Assembly (NCBI GenBank): GCA_963513935.1
Contig: OY740768.1
Coordinates: 71,648,877 to 71,712,876 of the forward strand
Direction: 5' to 3'
DNA from: Aphrophora alni
Lineage: Eukaryota > Arthropoda > Insecta > Hemiptera > Aphrophoridae
Length of the DNA: 64,000 nucleotides
The position numbers were made by a program, and so were the translations under genes. The first letter of the stretch is position 1. Every line of letters begins with the position of its first letter. The notes beneath the pieces were generated by a model. The model saw nothing but the letters and a program-made list of their open reading frames with translations, was not told the origin of the DNA and made no database searches. Below, one piece after another: positions 26,968 through 40,800 of the stretch.

Positions 26968-27671
26968 ATGCTTTATCCCAATCAAATCACTTATAGACTG
27001 GCAAGATGACAAGATTACTCAATATACAATGTTTTACTAATGTCGTAATTGTGGTTAAATAACTGATTTTCGTTCTTCAAGTTTTCTCTTGCCCATGTAA
27101 AACAATAATTAAATATATGACGTGAAACACGGTTTAATAAAACACATTTATCTTGTATCATTTCTGCAAGTCAAGCTAGATTCATTGTATTGGAAAATCC
27201 TCAATGTACGAATATAGCAAAGATTGATTGCGTTGGTAATTGATTGGTAAGTATGTTTAATCCTGATTGATTTATTTTGTAGTATTTGTATTCTAGAGTG
27301 TATAAAATATACCGACATTGTGAAGTTCAATATACATTCAAGTTAACAATTTTTGAAATAAACTTTAAATTGGTAAGCAAAGAGAGTGATACATTTATAG
27401 TTATTTGAATAATGATTATACAAAACTATTTGCAGAACTTTCATAATTTTAGAATTTATTGCCTGGGGAATTCATGAATTCGATTTTTGAAGGTGATGCG
27501 AAATATGTTCATAGTAAATTAAATTGTTTAATCCAAACATTCTAAACACATTATGAAAACAAACTACATTCAATGTTTTCATAAAATTCGAGTTTTCTCA
27601 AAAATTTTTGAAATAACATATTTAATATGCATTTCAATTTTGTTTTTACGGAACCGAGTCACAATTAAATA
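26061..27671. other. Penelope 3' flank and A+T-rich DNA
   Basis: The first 200 bp may be the element's 3' untranslated end. The segment 26530-26640 weakly resembles 16640-16770. A (TA)n array lies at 26900-26961. No gene seen. Confidence 0.45.
26900..26961. repeat. (TA)n microsatellite
   Basis: 62 bp of uninterrupted TA. Confidence 0.95.
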
Positions 27672-27821
27672 ATATAGATAAGAATTACCTTAGTAGGTCC
27701 GTCTTGTGACTTCAAAACATGTATCTGATGATGAAGTCTTGAACTTTGAAACATGTCATAGCAAAACCAGATATAAATTGAAGTCACAAGACGGACCTAC
27801 TAAGGTAATTCTTATCTATAT
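27672..27821. repeat. Perfect 44-bp inverted repeat with hammerhead-like loop
   Basis: Arms 27672-27715 and 27778-27821 are exact inverses over all 44 bases, and the 62-base loop lies between. The loop reads CATGTATCTGATGATGAAG, a short loop, then ACTTTGAAACATGTC. This matches the CTGATGA...GAAAC arrangement of a hammerhead core with a GAAGT/ACTTT stem between. Penelope-like elements carry such ribozymes in their terminal repeats, so this may be a solo terminal unit. The upstream strand expected to close the third stem was not found. Confidence 0.8.
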
Positions 27822-28245
27822 AACATATTTAGTCAACTGCATGTCTTATTAGCATATAGCACATACAGTAAGAGTAATGTCTTATTACTCTTTCCACAAT
27901 ATAGGCTAATGATATTTTCAAACCAAAATTTTATATTTTAAACATGATAATGAAATAATATTCATCGACATACAGAAGCAAAAATCTTTCATAACATTGT
28001 CACTTTATTGAAATAAAATATAGTTTTTAATTTATTGTGTTTTCTTATTTCTATAACTTGAGCTATTTAACCAAATTAATTTTTAGACTATTACAATACT
28101 TGCATCTAAGGCAATATCTTTGGTATTAAGAAGCCTTCTCAACTATATCTAAATTTGCATATACACTAGTGATGTAATATGATTATCATGATATTTGTAA
28201 TGAGATGGAACAGGAATTCAGAATTGTACGTTAATACTATAAACG

Positions 28246-28277
<32 letters not shown>

Positions 28278-28681
28278 ATAACATAATTTCTAAATATTCA
28301 AATATTCATGCAAATATTTTAATTTAAATAGACTTAGTGTTTATTACGTAAAATTTGAAAAAGGATGTCATTCTGGTAACGGAATGTTTTGGGACTACTA
28401 GTGACAAAACTGGGTTCATTTATTACAAAAATTAAATTTCATTTTAAATGAAAAATATAGGGAATTAAAGTTGTCTAAGAAATGGAAGGATAATAATTTT
28501 GAAGGATATAACTATAATTTTTACTTCCAATTTGTAACGTATAATTTTACTATAAATAATTAGATCTCTTTTAAGCCTAAGTTAACTGGCTCAATAATTG
28601 ACGTTATATATTGAGGCTATTATTATGATATTAACCTACACTGTAAAGTCTACGCCTTAATGTTTCACGTCATCAGATAAG
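27822..28681. other. A+T-rich DNA, no gene seen
   Basis: Contains a short (TA)n array at 28246-28274. Nothing else recognisable. Confidence 0.5.
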
Positions 28682-28880
28682 GGGCCAAATTCTATTAACA
28701 TACTGGACAAGAGAGACATTGTGCACCTGGGATTTATCCTCTTCAATTGTATGAATTGAGTCACTCCTCGAAGAGCAATTTCCTTTAACTGTCGTCAGGG
28801 CTTACTTGTTAACTGTATTTGTTCCACAGTAGCTTCCATTTACAGACTACCCTAAAGTAGATAACAAAGTGTATCTATCT
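28682..28880 (+). repeat. Dispersed repeat C, copy 1
   Basis: Aligns with 57107-57335 on the same strand. Shared landmarks: GACCAAATTC-like start, ACAAGAGAGACAT, GTGCACCTG, GATTT.CCTCTTCAATT, CGAAGAGCAATTTCCTT and GTTCCACAGTA. No coding capacity is seen. It may be part of an unnamed transposon or its untranslated end. Confidence 0.75.
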
Positions 28881-29142
28881 TATGTAAAGTTATTTGTATC
28901 ATTTTTGACAATGTGCTTTAATCTGTGATATCCCAACAGCTAGACATTGTTACATTTCTATAATATGACCATTTGAAATTAATAATAACAACATACCTTC
29001 AACATGTATATCAGTAAATTAGTTCCTATTCATTTTTACATATATATTCTTTTTGGAGGTTACGTAATTGATTTAACTACCTTTAAACCATTAGGTTATA
29101 TTTGAGTATATATCTTATCTCGTAATTTAATTACAAAGTTTA

Positions 29143-29501
<359 letters not shown>

Positions 29502-31499
29502 ACTATTTTTGTAGACTATAAAACAATATTCCGAAAAATGGAGTTAAAGTTTAAGCGTGTTATGTGAAATGTCGTCAAAACACAAAAATACTTTTCAGTA
29601 TATCTCAGAAAGTTTTCAAGGTTTAGTTAAATCTCAAAATGTTTATAATAATTGTTTTAAATGTGCATACAACAAAAAAAAAATTGGCTCACATGAACTT
29701 AATACGAACTATAATTTTTTTTGATTATTTTATTTGGAGATTGTAAAATGCAATATGCGTAACATATATCTAAATATAGACATAATTTCTCCCATTTAAA
29801 ATATAAATCTACTGAAGTTGTTTAAATTGTATTTCTCATTTTATTTATAATATCAACAAACTCGTCCAAGGTCTAAAACAATTGTTTCTATCGCGACCAC
29901 TAAATTAGAAACTATTTCTCTATCAAGCACCCATACGTTTAAATAATAAACTTATTCTATATCCTATAATCATGTAATGTCGACGAGTGATAAAATATAT
30001 AGAACAACAATAAATATATTTTGTCAGATTTATATGAAGATTTGTGAATCAAGATAATGAAATTATACATTGCTAATCCTATTAAATACTTGTACCTATT
30101 TGCATTTTTAAATACAGTATTAGTTCTGAAATAATTACACTTGTTACGTAATCAGATATAGAATGTTTTAATACAAATTATATTACTTTATACTTATAAA
30201 CCTGCAGAGATAAACGTCAGACTTGTTGTATTGAAAAACTAAAAAAGTGCGGATGTGAAAAAGATTTATTCCATTGTAAATTACATGTCAAGCATAGTTA
30301 ATCTGTATTATCTCTTTCATTATATTTGCGAGTCCCAATGTATGCAATTTTCCATGATTGTGTTGAACAATATACACCAAAGTTGACAGCATTAATATAA
30401 TTTAAATGTTTTGTTACAAATTGGGTTAAATCTTTTGAAAATAATAATAATAACAGCTGTTATTATTGTAACTAGTTTATTTCATTCTCTATCGCGGTAT
30501 CAATGCATTGAAGCACCCAATTTCAGGCGGCGAGTACTAAAGTGTCTTGAGGATCTATGTTTCTTGACAATTTTGTTTGTGTTTTTTTTTATGTATTTAT
30601 TGCAATGTATTTTGTTTTTCTGGCAGCCTGGTATAAATGAAAGACTTTTAGTACTCATCACTTAAAGACAAATTATTGTTAGTACATCTGAAATAGCGGA
30701 AGAGAATGAAATAAGCTAGTGGATCACAGGACGATTATCATTATTAACTTAAATACTGATCCTAGGAACTCAGGGATGTAATATACACAGAATGAGTATT
30801 ACAATATTTACATTTGGCGGAATACTTTCCCCATGATGGGCGCATAGTTGTTCTCGTAAATTTTTAATGCCAAAGTCAATTTTTTCTGGAATGAATAAAA
30901 ACCTATCTTAAACTTTATGTTTAAAGTATTTATTAGAATACAAGAGTTTTATATTTTACACAACATTAAGAGTATATAATATAAATTTATTAACGATGTG
31001 TACACGAGACTGATTTAGCAACAATGAAAGACTTTCGTTTATTTCAATTTGATTGTTTGTTTTCTCACTATTTCAATTATAAAAATAGGGCTTGAAGATG
31101 ATTTAAAAGGCGTAATTTCTCAAATAAACCAACAATAATTTCGTTTAAATTGTTTGGTAAAATTTAAATATTATTCTTAATCAAATAATTTACAAAAATT
31201 GAAAACGAACATTGCTTGTCGTCATTTATAGTTAATTTAATCTTATAATATCATGTTTAAAACGTGTTTGAGACAAAAGTGAAATTTAGACTTTTTATAA
31301 ATACAGTATATAAATAAATTAATTTTCATTAATTCACCAAAGTATTTAAGATGGTGTCATTGGTTTATTGAGGGTATGAGAACATTTGCTCAATATGATT
31401 GTACCTTATATTAATATTTAAGTTCTTATTCAAAATTAAAATGGACGCAACAACATCTGTCGAAGCAGAACCGTGATATATCAACGACGCGCATCGTCC
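29502..31499. other. A+T-rich DNA, no gene seen
   Basis: An 84-codon frame at 30411-30665 encodes an Ile/Leu/Phe-rich chain with no recognisable domain. No repeat partner was noticed. Confidence 0.5.
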
Positions 31500-31790
31500 C
31501 ACAAAACGAGTGTCTTATTTAGTTATTGCTTGTTTAACAAATATATACTTAGTTGAACAACGTGAATTTATTATTCGTGAAAATGGGAGAGGAGAATCAT
31601 TTAAAAAATGTCAAAGACCATTTCGGTACAGTGAGGAAGTGTACCGACAAAATCCTATATTCACAAATTGGTGAAAATATTTGGGACAACTGAAAGTTAA
31701 TCAGTATGCAGAGAACCGGAAGATGTCTGAAGATTGAATGTAGATAGGAATTTGTTAGTAGATTTAAAAATCACTTTTATCACAGCTTTT
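31500..31790 (+). pseudogene. Possible N-terminal helix-turn-helix of a Tc1/mariner-like transposase
   Basis: A plus-strand frame reads LVEQREFIIRENGRGESF, then KKCQRPFRYSEEVYRQNP. This resembles the DNA-binding domain that starts many insect IS630/Tc1/mariner-type transposases (EQR.FIIR.Y...SFK.CQ..FR). A shifted frame then gives LVKIFGTTES, near the usual linker. The catalytic DDE domain is absent. The match is by eye and could be chance. Confidence 0.35.
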
Positions 31791-34570
31791 CCAGCTGACG
31801 ACTTGGAAACAATTTGTTAGTTGGTAGTCCTTTTGTTGCTTACAAATCAAATGTTTCAACTTAAATAACAGAGTATGATCTTCAAGTAACTACTCTTTAA
31901 CAAATAACGTAATCACGTTCAAATTTCAGAATTATCTTTCAAAGATTTACTGAGAGGGTGGTCAATTTTTTGGCGGGTAAACTTCAACTTACCTCTTTTT
32001 TAATTTATATACATTTTTTTGATTATTTAATTCATGTGCCACTTGTCGAAAAGAGAATCTCTTGGCAATTGGCAGAGACTTTCGAACAGGTATGTTTTTA
32101 CTTGTAAACTTGTAAAATAATTAAGTATGTTATTCCTTTGCATCAAACATATCTCGACGAGACACTTGATGAGTCGTTTGTTGGATCTTCTTTTAATCTC
32201 CATTTCAACTACATTTCTGAACTTGTAAAAGCACATCAAAATAAGATTCCATTAATCAAAGTTTAGTTTGGTTTCTGCCATTACTTCAATAAATGTCATA
32301 AGTAAATACAAAATTTTGAATTATTAATTGGTTCGAATAATTTATATAAATTAGTTTTTCATACACAATGTATACGTTTTTTAAGCAGTTGGTTTAGACT
32401 TTATCAGAAGTGTTTTAATGAAATATGTGTAAATTTATACTAAATGTTTACCACACGTCAATACTTGGAAATGACAAACATTACTTATCAAACTCAGAAC
32501 ATTTATTATTAAATAATTTTTCACATAGACTTATTGGATTGTGAATTAAAATAATTATTCGAATCCAGCACATAGATTTAACTCAAAGTCATTCTGAAAA
32601 AAACAAAAACTGTTAACTAGTTATCTAATTTGTATAAATGCTAAACAAATCATTTTTGGTAATTCGTACTCAAAAGAAGCCATATGTGTATGAAATTTGA
32701 TGTAGATTATTTTTATTTTTAAAGGTGTATTAAAGCAATTTTAGTAGAACGAAATAAATTATAACTAGATAAAAACATTTTTTTAATATAATTATTTCCT
32801 GCAAAACAATAAATAGTTGAATTCAAAAATTTACCTTAAATCCGTTGGAGATTTAATAAGATTACTAATATTTCGCTTCAGATCAAAGTCATTTTTTGTG
32901 AAATACTATGAAACAAATTTTGTTTCAATAACCTATTATCAAATATAGCTACGAATATTTAATATTATTATGTTGCAGGAGTTATTTAGTACAAATATAA
33001 TTATAAATATTTATATATTAAAGTCATCATAATGTTTAATACAACCAAATATTGTTTCTGTAACATAATAATATGTACTACGTTATTTGATTAGATTAAC
33101 TACTTAACTGAACAACAGATGAGTTCAATTTCCCCTAGTTTGATACCAAGTATTTTATCTTCTTCTTATTATCTATGGTAACTTTCTGTAATGTTTATTA
33201 CGACACTGAGTTTGCATGAAATTCCTTAGTCTTCTACACCTGCAAAATTATAAATTGTCTCTCAAAGTAAACTTTTGTAAAAATCGTTAAATTTATTATG
33301 TTGTGGATTTTATCTGAAACCACTTACTATGGGCATTAAAACTATTCATTTCCGTTAATCTATGGCGAATTCGTCACGCTTTAAGAAAAAACACTGCCTT
33401 CATATATCAGTAAATCGATACTACTGTTTCTACACGACTTTAAAATAAATATTCAATCCATGTATTATATTGCCGTAAAATAGTAAGCAGAAATATTAAT
33501 GGTAACGAGTTGAATTAAAAAAAAATGTAAATACATTTTGAAGCTTGAAGTTCAGATACTATTTCCCTGTGGGTAAAAAACATTTTATTTGTTTACTTAT
33601 TTAATATTTACGTTAAAAATATGGAACTCAATTATGATTTCACCATTAACAATGTTTAGTTAATATGTAAGAAAATCTTAAATTAAAAGTCTTTTATAAT
33701 AGAAAGTATAAATCAATAAATAAGCTGTAAAATCGACTGTTTAATTTCAAAATCAAGGATAAGGAAAATTAGGAAAAAAGGAAACTGGTTTCTGTTGTTT
33801 AAAGAATGTGTCATAACTCATTATTTCTTGTCCTTGTTAAGAAATTTGCAACTAGTTATTTACGATTTCACTTCTAAACAATACACGAGATAATGGGACT
33901 AAACTATAGATTATTCTGGAATTTATTATGTAAGTATTACTAATTGTTATGGAAAGCTAATAATGAAATTTACCTTAATGAGTAAAGTTTAAAGTTATTA
34001 GGTTAATACTAATTGTAAGAAAGACGTTTTCAATTATAGTTCTTAAAACTTTTTTGCATTTCCTTATTAACTTTATATATATATATATATATAAATAAAG
34101 TTAAAAAATTACCCTTATATTACATATTATACTACATCATGCTGTAAACACTCCCGTATATTAGACTTTAGACTGTCCATTGTAACTTTACCCTACTTAG
34201 AGATTAGCCTTAATTTCATCTTCTGAATTTGTATTATTACATCCTTTGGATATGTAGCCAAATGCCAAGTTTATTTAATATATTAAATTCCTGAATAATA
34301 ATCCTTTGTTGTATATTTTACATATCTTTAAATATTTCAAAGAATCAGGCGTAATAGAAATTTCAGAATTTGTATTAATTGTATTGTATTTATATTCATT
34401 TAAATTATGTTTTCCATATGTTGAATTGTTATTATAACTACACACATTGAATTGTTTATAAAAATCCTAAGAAACAAAATAACTATAAATAATTTAATAA
34501 CATAGAGTAGATTCAATAATGTTTACTTGGGTAAAATCTAATTTTCTATTTGTTACAATGAGTTATAATC
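31791..34570. other. A+T-rich DNA, no gene seen
   Basis: Holds a TA array at 34074-34093 whose flanks TTAACTTTAT and ATAAAGTTAA-like are nearly inverse. A minus-strand frame of 70 codons at 32027-32239 has no recognisable domain. Confidence 0.45.
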
Positions 34571-34838
34571 TGTCACCGTCACAAGAAAAAGCCTTTTACA
34601 AATATAAATTGAAGCTAGCGCCTGACAGTCAATACACAAGTGTTGTAATTTAGAATCAATGGCATATGAAACAATAAAACTGTGTTATACCTGCATGGAT
34701 TTTAATTAAAAAATAAATCCATGAGACAGACTGAAACCCCCCAGAGCAACCAAAACATTTCTAACTGTTGCCAATTAAATTTACCCATTACAATTAGTTC
34801 GAAAGTACACTTCTGATTGAAGAACACATTGTATGGTT
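34571..34838 (-). repeat. Dispersed repeat B, copy 2
   Basis: Reverse complement matches 14797-15280. Lacks about 200 bp present in the middle of copy 1. No coding capacity. Confidence 0.7.
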
Positions 34839-36255
34839 TTATTATATAAATAACAAGCATTATAAATATATTGATAACTTTTTTTTAATCTTGGAATTTT
34901 TGCAATTATTACTAACATGATTGTATTCTAATTCACATTAATATGTGAGTAGTGCAAAATGTAATTTGAGATAATTTTATATTTATTCTATTTCTACATG
35001 TTAATATAGTTTCTTTTATTATTATTTATTTATAAATTTAATTACAGAAGACGAATTTTGATTAAGAATTACACTTCATTACACAATAAATGAATTAATT
35101 GTATGGGGTATGTATATTAACCACAACTGTGTTTCCATGTAATCTGTTTCCATCCCTAAGCATTATCGTCATACTAAGGGTTTTGTTTTATGTATAAAAG
35201 ATTTTAAAATATTTATTTTGTATAACATTTTATACATATTATATTTAGATTCATGTATTTTTTCAAAGATTTTTTTACATATTATTGTGATATTATCTAC
35301 ATTTTCACTTGTTGTGTAAAAGCAGCTCGGTTATCATCATCTAAGAAAAAAGGATGAAAAGAACATTAATAAAAACTTGTAACACATTAACGAATATCGA
35401 TTTGTTCGTTTTTGTTCGGTTTTGTTCGTTCATTTCTGTTCAAAGTATATTTTACAATCGGTTAAAAATATAAACTACTTAATATTATTTTCTTAAGTAG
35501 TTCTTAATGGAAATGTCTTTAATTAAATAGCAAATAATTTATAACTGACATATGTAATAGTATGCTATTTATTACTTGACATACGTGTTTAGTATTGATA
35601 TAAATATATATATATAATAATTTTATTTTTAAAACGTCATAATTTTTACTTCTGTGGCCAATTTAGGGACAAGATACTAAAACAATAAGCATGGAAAACC
35701 TTTCATTCCCTACCTGTATTTTGCATAAATAATTTGTTTTATATAACACATTGTTTATTGTTAAGTAATGCAATAATGTGGTAATCGATGTGACTTATAT
35801 TTTATACAAATTTTTATGGTTTTTAAAACTCATGAGAGGAGTGTTGTGTATAAATCCTAATATAATATATTGTATCAACAGTCAAAATTTATAACTGATT
35901 TGATTCATTTGAGAATGTTTAGTCGTCGTACTTGTTAAATATTTATTGGTCCATGTTTGTTAATTATAGTGGGATATTACTGTACGTTGTAGTTGTGCGA
36001 TTGAAATAGAAATAAAAAACAATATGGCTTCACTATAATAAAAAACAGCAATAAAACAATAATCAATAACAATATTAACAAAACATGTTTTATCAATAGC
36101 TCGTGCTTGCTTGTCTGGTTCTAAAAGCTTCAAGGCAACCACGATTTAAGCTAACCTTAATGATATTTAATTACACTTACTTTTTAAAATTTGTTGTAGA
36201 TACATTCTTTTTTAATAATTGTTTTATTGATTATAAATGTGCGTATATTTTACAG
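34839..36255. other. A+T-rich DNA, no gene seen
   Basis: A short run of GTTCGTTTTT-like repeats lies at 35403-35440. Otherwise featureless. Confidence 0.5.
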
Positions 36256-36356
36256 ATGACAGAGCACTATAGATTGGCTCGTGGTAGCAGATGGTGTTTC
36301 GTAGTTCATATTGAAAGGAATGTGAGAGTGAAAAATAACTTCTTATTTCAAATTTT
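36256..36356 (+). other. Candidate internal exon 1 (unproven)
   Basis: The segment has a good acceptor (TATATTTTACAG) before it and a consensus donor (GTAAGT) after it. The frame between is open and encodes MTEHYRLARGSRWCFVVHI and a basic continuation. It is less A+T-rich than its surroundings. I recognise no family. Splice-like signals are frequent by chance in such DNA. Confidence 0.2.
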
Positions 36357-37713
36357 GTAAGTTATTTCTCTCTTTGTCTTATTGTAAGTTTTTGTTTATT
36401 TATTTGTTCATGAAGATATGTTGATTTAAGTTAGTGTGTCTATATCAACGTAGCTCCCATACGAAATGGAGGAGTTTCTTGTGTAAAACACATTAAAATA
36501 ATTTGATTAATACACTTCTTTGAAGTTCACCGTTGCTTCAGTGCTTTCGTTAATTCACACTATATTTAAAACTCCTAAGGAAAGTGACCATACTTAAAAT
36601 AAACTGTTTTTCGTTTATTTTGTTATAATTCATTATTAAATGTTTTTGTCAACGTATAATAACTATTAGAGTGCTTAAAATATTTTTATGTTTTTCTTTG
36701 AAATATGTGTTATATTCTCACCTAATTTCTCTTATTTTATTAGACACCACTGATGTATAAGATATTATATTTTAATCTATGTCACTGTTGTTGATATGAT
36801 TTAAATAAGACTTATATGAATACTAAGAATGCGATATTTGTGTGATGGAAGAAAAGGCAGGAGGTGACTTTAGTCACTAAGCTTAAAAAGTGTACTGACG
36901 ATTATGTCCGTAAGCGTCAGGGGCTATGACATTAACACTCCAGCTAAGATGTTTTAAACTAGCTGCCTTCAGGTAAAAACACTTTTGTGTCAATACTTAA
37001 TACTAACTAATTCAATTCAGTGTTATATTGGTTTCAAAAGACAGGGCAACTGACATCTGGGATTTACCTATGTTTTGTATGTGTGGCCGTGTATAGGTTT
37101 GACTATCTCTTCTTGGTAATGCAGGGCAACTCTACGGAGGAAAATCACATTAAAATGATGTGTTATACGGAAAATTGCAAATTTGAGGCCTAGAAAGTAT
37201 CTGGATTTGGCTTGTACACTAAGTACTCAAGATACTGGACAGAAATTCCAGTGTATTTATGTTTTCCAATTAAAGTTAATGCAATCTTACAGTGCATAGA
37301 ATTAAATGAACAATGAACAAGTGATGTTAGTGAGATGGTGATTTTCATTGAGAGTCAGAAGGTTTTTGAGAGTCTGCTAGTGTTGAAAACTATATTGATA
37401 AAATACAAACGAGCAATTAATATCTTAACGGGAAGGAAAAGACAATTCTGGTGTTAAATACAACGAGATAGTAGTGTTGGCAGAGATGGGTGCAGTTTAT
37501 TATGAAAAGACTATGAAATACACATTCGGCTACGAGTAAATAACTACTGGTTTGTGAGTTTTAAGGCCGGCCGCACACTTATGAAGCAAATTGCTGAGCA
37601 TTATTATTGCTCCATCGGTTTTGTTGGAAATCAACTGTCGTTCTGCCCAAGCGCAAAATGAGACCTGAACTGTACTTGCTAATAGTCTGTTATATCACTT
37701 GTGCGTTGTTAAG
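36357..37713. other. A+T-rich DNA, no gene seen
   Basis: Composition becomes more balanced from about 36830 to 38170, which may mark a decayed element or a host gene region. No known motif. Confidence 0.4.
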
Positions 37714-37821
37714 TTTGAAGTATTGAAGTTCAAGGGCTTTGAAGAATTAAATAGTGGTCGTTTTTATGAGTTGAGTGATAACGCAGAATTGATAGATGTG
37801 GATAAATTAGTTCCATTTGAG
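37714..37821 (+). other. Candidate internal exon 2 (unproven)
   Basis: An open frame encodes FKGFEELNSGRFYELSDNAE, then LIDVDKLVPFE, and ends exactly at a consensus donor, GAG followed by GTAAGA. A weak acceptor-like AG precedes it at 37712-37713. The length would be 108 bp, in frame. The translated chain has balanced amino-acid composition, unlike the A+T-driven frames elsewhere. The frame stays open past the donor to 38070. I do not recognise the family; it could be an exon or part of an unknown transposon. Confidence 0.25.
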
Positions 37822-40800
37822 GTAAGACCGGTACCACATCAAATATGCATGTTCTTTTACTACTTCGTCGGCACTCACAGTCATGCACTTACGGCTCATA
37901 CTGATCTGAAGAGACTCTGTACAAAAGGGTCAAAATACTGCAGAGATGGTGTTACCGTCACTGAGGGAGCGAACAGTCAAATGTTTCCAAGCAAATTGAC
38001 GCCTAACACTTGGTTTCTCCTGTTTGTCCCTCAGTGTGGGGTCAGTCTACCGAACGAGAATATATGGTGAGATAGCATACATGAGATGAGAATGGTGGAG
38101 GGTTCGATGTGGCTAGAGGAAAGGCACTCATCATTGGTGAATTGGTGTGAATTAAAATTCGCCACTTCCTATGTTTAAAAGGCTCTGTTAAAAGGATCTA
38201 TCTCAATATAAATAGTAAGAGGGATTGCGATTTACAATATCATGTTTATTGAAGGATTGTCTCCTCTATGAAGGATTTTTCATTATCTCAAATAAATGTT
38301 TTAAGAAACTTTCTCTTCGGTTGCCTTTTGGATAGATATTAACACAGTAATTTTACCACCTTTTCCAGTATCGCAATGAATATATGGAAAAATTTAAACA
38401 TATATAAAATAATTTGGACAATAATTAATATATATTTAACAATATTCATTCTAATTTGTCTTTACACTATAAAAAATATATAATAGTAATATTCCAATAT
38501 AATTTTTTTCAGTTAAAGTGTCGTTTTATCAATACAGATGTAAGTTATCGGATATTAATTTCATCTCGATAATGATACTTTATTAAGTTACAAAATATAA
38601 ACTTACACCTTTATACAAAAAAACTACAGACCAATTACTGAGTTATATCTAGTTTCCCCACTTTTTAATAATTAAACTGATATTTGACGTATAATTCTCG
38701 TCAGCTAGTTTTTAAATATTGATTCTTCCTAACACTTCAATTCCAATTTGGCAATCAAGAGTGGTTATCAATATACAGAGTGTCTCAGACTAAATGAATA
38801 CAACATTAAAAGATAAGCGACGTCATAAAACAGATTTAAAAACCACTTTTATTTGAAACGATTCGTTTTATATCTATCCGCCCATAGGTATTTATTAAAA
38901 AATATATCATAAACTTGAAATAAACTCATTTAAAATATTCACTTCAAATAGAGTATAAAGTATAATATGGACAAATATTAATTTTTACCGAGAAAAAATT
39001 AAATTGGTAGAGGTTTTTTTTTCAAAATAGTAGCGGTTTAAAATGTGTTAAATTTCCCGAAAACTATTTCTTTTACGAACAATTTACAAGTTTGTTTCGT
39101 TATAATATAGGTAGATTTAATATATTTTAAAGTATGGTAAAAAAAGTGAAAAAGTAGTTCAATATAATTCAGCTGAAAAAACACACATTAAACTTAAATC
39201 TACTATTCAATAGTTATTCACAACCAAGACATGGATATTTGGTGCAACCCTCTAATATTTTACTGTTTTCAAGCTATTTTTTTGACATGCGTAAGTTTTT
39301 ACAGTCCTACTCTAAAAAAAACCTAGTATTCAATATTCATTGTAGATAATAATTATACAATTTACGTATTTTATTTAATATTTTGTACTATTTGAAACAG
39401 ATATTCAAAAATCGAAGATCAATCGTTGTAAAATGAAACATGGGTTATTTCTGACATTGCTCATGGTAAGCGAATTCAAATATTTGCATGTAACAATGTT
39501 CCAAACTACAATTGGAGAAAGTTCATTTAATTTTAGTGTGAAAAGTGATTTCACAGAGGATATCGGTAAACTATATTGCCAGATACTTTCACATTCGTAT
39601 CACCGCTTCTACCAAGTTACCTTGTGGTATCACAAAACTTTATTTAAACGGCATGCATGAAATACTTTGGCATGTAATATCTACATATCTCATTTTCTCG
39701 TTATGCAGACCCTAAACGAGCTTGGATAACATGAGGAGGACAAACATTTATTAGTCGCCAAGGTTATTTTTAATAACACATATGTAGATGATATAGTTAC
39801 AGGAACTTCCTCTCATAAGGTGTATATATAATCCTTGAGATGGTATCTTTACTCGGTGTAAAGGCTTCCAACTTTGAAAGGAGAGCGGTAACCCACCACG
39901 TTCTTACATAATATGTTACTTGAACACAAACAAATGAAGTTACATTTTGATAAGAATATTAGTTCCACTGTAAAGGTATAAGGAGTGTAGTTCTGCACTA
40001 TATAGAATATCATGTTAATATTTGGGTTAAGAATAAGTTCAGCTATGCACTTTGGTAACTGAGTGAGTTAATTATTCAATTATACAGGTTAACAGCAAAA
40101 TATTTATTGGGCACTTTTAAAAGATTTGTACAGACATATATCGTAATTACGAGACAAATTTTGTATATTTCTTGTATGTTTCAGAAAATTTGACCAACAA
40201 ATAGGGTTAAATAAGACTTACATTCAGCAGTCGCTTCATATTTTAGTGATGTATGAATGCTGGAATTAAACTAGTGAATTATCACCTCCGATGACTTTTC
40301 GTAAAACTGACTCTCATCTATGAAGAATTATCAGCAGTATTTTTCAAAAAAAAAAAAATTGTAGATCCAAGCGTGACAAAAAGTCTTAACAACTTAATAT
40401 TTGTTTGATTAGAGGTTCCATGATATCGCTCACTAAATCAGTTTTGACTTCAATAGAAATGACCCACCTTGCGCTAGTGTAACATCTTTAACGAAACACG
40501 TTGCAAGATAAAGAAACGAACAAACCCTGATGGTGAAAACAGAATATATGTGTTATCTTAATTTTCTTTTCCTTATCAAATTACCTCGATGATTGTTCTA
40601 TCCTCTGTTTATTTATTTTAATTTTTCCAAATATTTTAGCTCATTTTTCTTTTGCTATTTATATGTGAACAACTCTATCCTAACTAAGGACGTGCTGTGT
40701 GTGTAAGATTTGGTTTTCCAAATTCTATATGCAATTAAATTATATTTATGAATTCTTACCCTAGAGCACCATACATATTAATATTTTTCCAGCAGACCTG

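Noticed and set aside
39433..39660. Signal-peptide-like first exon MKHGLFLTLLM followed by a donor
   Set aside because: Eleven codons and one donor site are not enough; no following exon found.
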